This document shows positions 6,578 through 7,144 of a stretch of 7,144 nucleotides of DNA, piece after piece. Both the position numbers and the translations under genes were made by a program. This DNA comes from Planctomycetales bacterium (GTDB taxonomy: Bacteria > Planctomycetota > Planctomycetia > Pirellulales > Thermoguttaceae). The notes under the pieces are model-generated. The model ran no database searches and was not told the origin of the DNA. It saw only the letters and a list, made by a program, of their open reading frames with translations. The first letter of the stretch is position 1. Each line of letters opens with the position of its first letter. The DNA lies in assembly GCA_007127495.1 (NCBI GenBank), contig SKZG01000517.1, positions 1 to 7,144 of the forward strand. Direction: 5' to 3'.

Positions 6578-7144
6578 ATGTTTCAGGTCAAGATTTGCGG
6601 CATCACCACCGTGGCCGACGCCCTGGCCGCAGCGCGAGCGGGGGCCGATGCCGTCGGGCTGAACTTCTTTCCGGGCAGCAAACGATTCATCGCCTCCGAG
6701 CGTGCATGCGAAATCGCGGAATCGCTGCCCACGGGCACAGTAAAAGTGGGCGTTTTCGTAAACGCCTGCGAGAATGCCATTCAACGCCAGCACGAGTTGC
6801 TTGGGCTGGATGCGGTCCAATTGCATGGCGACGAGCCGCCCGAGCTGCTGGCCAGGCTGTCAGCCATACCCCTTATACGCGCGTTCCGGCTCGATTCGCG
6901 GGGATTCGGCCCCATCGACGAGTATCTGGCCGCATGCGCCGATTTGGGGGCTACCCCTCGCATGATCCTGCTTGACGCCTGCGTGACGGGCCAGTACGGC
7001 GGTACGGGCATCACGCTCGACTGGCCGGCGCTTCGCGGCGAGGCATCCTCAGCCCGACGCCCCCCGATTGTGCTAGCGGGCGGGCTGACACCGATCAATG
7101 TCGCCACGGCCATCCGTGCCGTCCAGCCCGCCGCTGTCGACACC
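6578..7144 (+). CDS. trpF: Phosphoribosylanthranilate isomerase, partial at the window's right edge
   Basis: TrpF catalyses the Amadori rearrangement of N-(5'-phosphoribosyl)anthranilate to CdRP in cytoplasmic tryptophan synthesis, using a (beta/alpha)8 barrel. The frame is open for 189 codons to the window edge, and the family is usually about 200-220 residues, so only the last strand and helix are missing. Motifs appear in order: MFQVKICGIT (1-10) with the catalytic Cys7 (general base), GLNFFPGSKR (27-36), VGVFVN (57-62), VQLHGDE (80-86), RAFR (101-104), LLDA (131-134) with the catalytic Asp133 (general acid), GGTG (141-144) and LAGGLTPINV (166-175) for phosphate binding, ending in AVDT. 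All key residues are present, so it should be active. The ATG at 6578 puts the KICGIT motif at the usual distance. An in-frame ATG at 6566 would add MIWT. Neither has a Shine-Dalgarno site. No other trp gene is visible. The gene diverges from the Wzz-like gene and is probably unrelated to it. Confidence 0.96.
   Translation, partial: MFQVKICGITTVADALAAARAGADAVGLNFFPGSKRFIASERACEIAESLPTGTVKVGVFVNACENAIQRQHELLGLDAVQLHGDEPPELLARLSAIPLIRAFRLDSRGFGPIDEYLAACADLGATPRMILLDACVTGQYGGTGITLDWPALRGEASSARRPPIVLAGGLTPINVATAIRAVQPAAVDT

Noticed and set aside
6571..6975. A 134-codon plus-strand frame overlapping the start of trpF
   Set aside because: It is out of frame with the TrpF motifs by one base and is Arg/Gly-rich nonsense. 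The trpF frame at 6578 is the real one.
6781..7143. A 120-codon minus-strand frame at the right end
   Set aside because: It is antisense to trpF, whose motifs and catalytic residues are unambiguous.

Overview
The window is high-GC bacterial DNA with four protein genes and no RNA genes, insertion sequence or CRISPR array that I can see. I suggest a planctomycete (Planctomycetota), as an inference without phylogeny. The grounds are a very large membrane-anchored TPR protein with a characteristic C-terminal ending, a small Pro/Gln-rich exported-looking protein, weak Shine-Dalgarno sites at most genes, and a GGGACTGTCCC-type inverted repeat. I recall such repeats from planctomycete and some other GC-rich genomes.

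Layout, left to right. (1) A plus-strand gene at 44-712 encodes a low-complexity, probably exported protein of unknown function. It has a strong AGGAGG ribosome site and a small hairpin just before it. (2) A minus-strand gene at 709-5019 fills most of the window. It encodes a 1436-residue protein with one N-terminal membrane anchor followed by TPR repeats. Its stop codon overlaps that of gene 1 in a tail-to-tail arrangement. (3) The 281-base gap at 5020-5300 holds a good sigma70-like promoter reading into the TPR gene and a REPIN-like inverted repeat. (4) A minus-strand gene at 5301-6431 encodes a coiled-coil membrane protein. It resembles the chain-length-determinant (Wzz/GNVR) part of polysaccharide co-polymerases but has no tyrosine-kinase domain. 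(5) After a 146-base divergent gap, trpF (phosphoribosylanthranilate isomerase, tryptophan biosynthesis) starts on the plus strand and runs off the right edge.

The two minus-strand genes lie in the same direction and both encode inner-membrane-anchored proteins with large extracytoplasmic parts. A Wzz-like protein beside a long TPR protein suggests a role in making or exporting a cell-surface polysaccharide. That is inference only, because no glycosyltransferase, polymerase or exosortase gene is in the window. trpF is divergent and probably functionally unrelated. The most unusual items are the REPIN-like element, the reduced Wzz-like protein with an extra C-terminal membrane helix, and the overlapping convergent stops.
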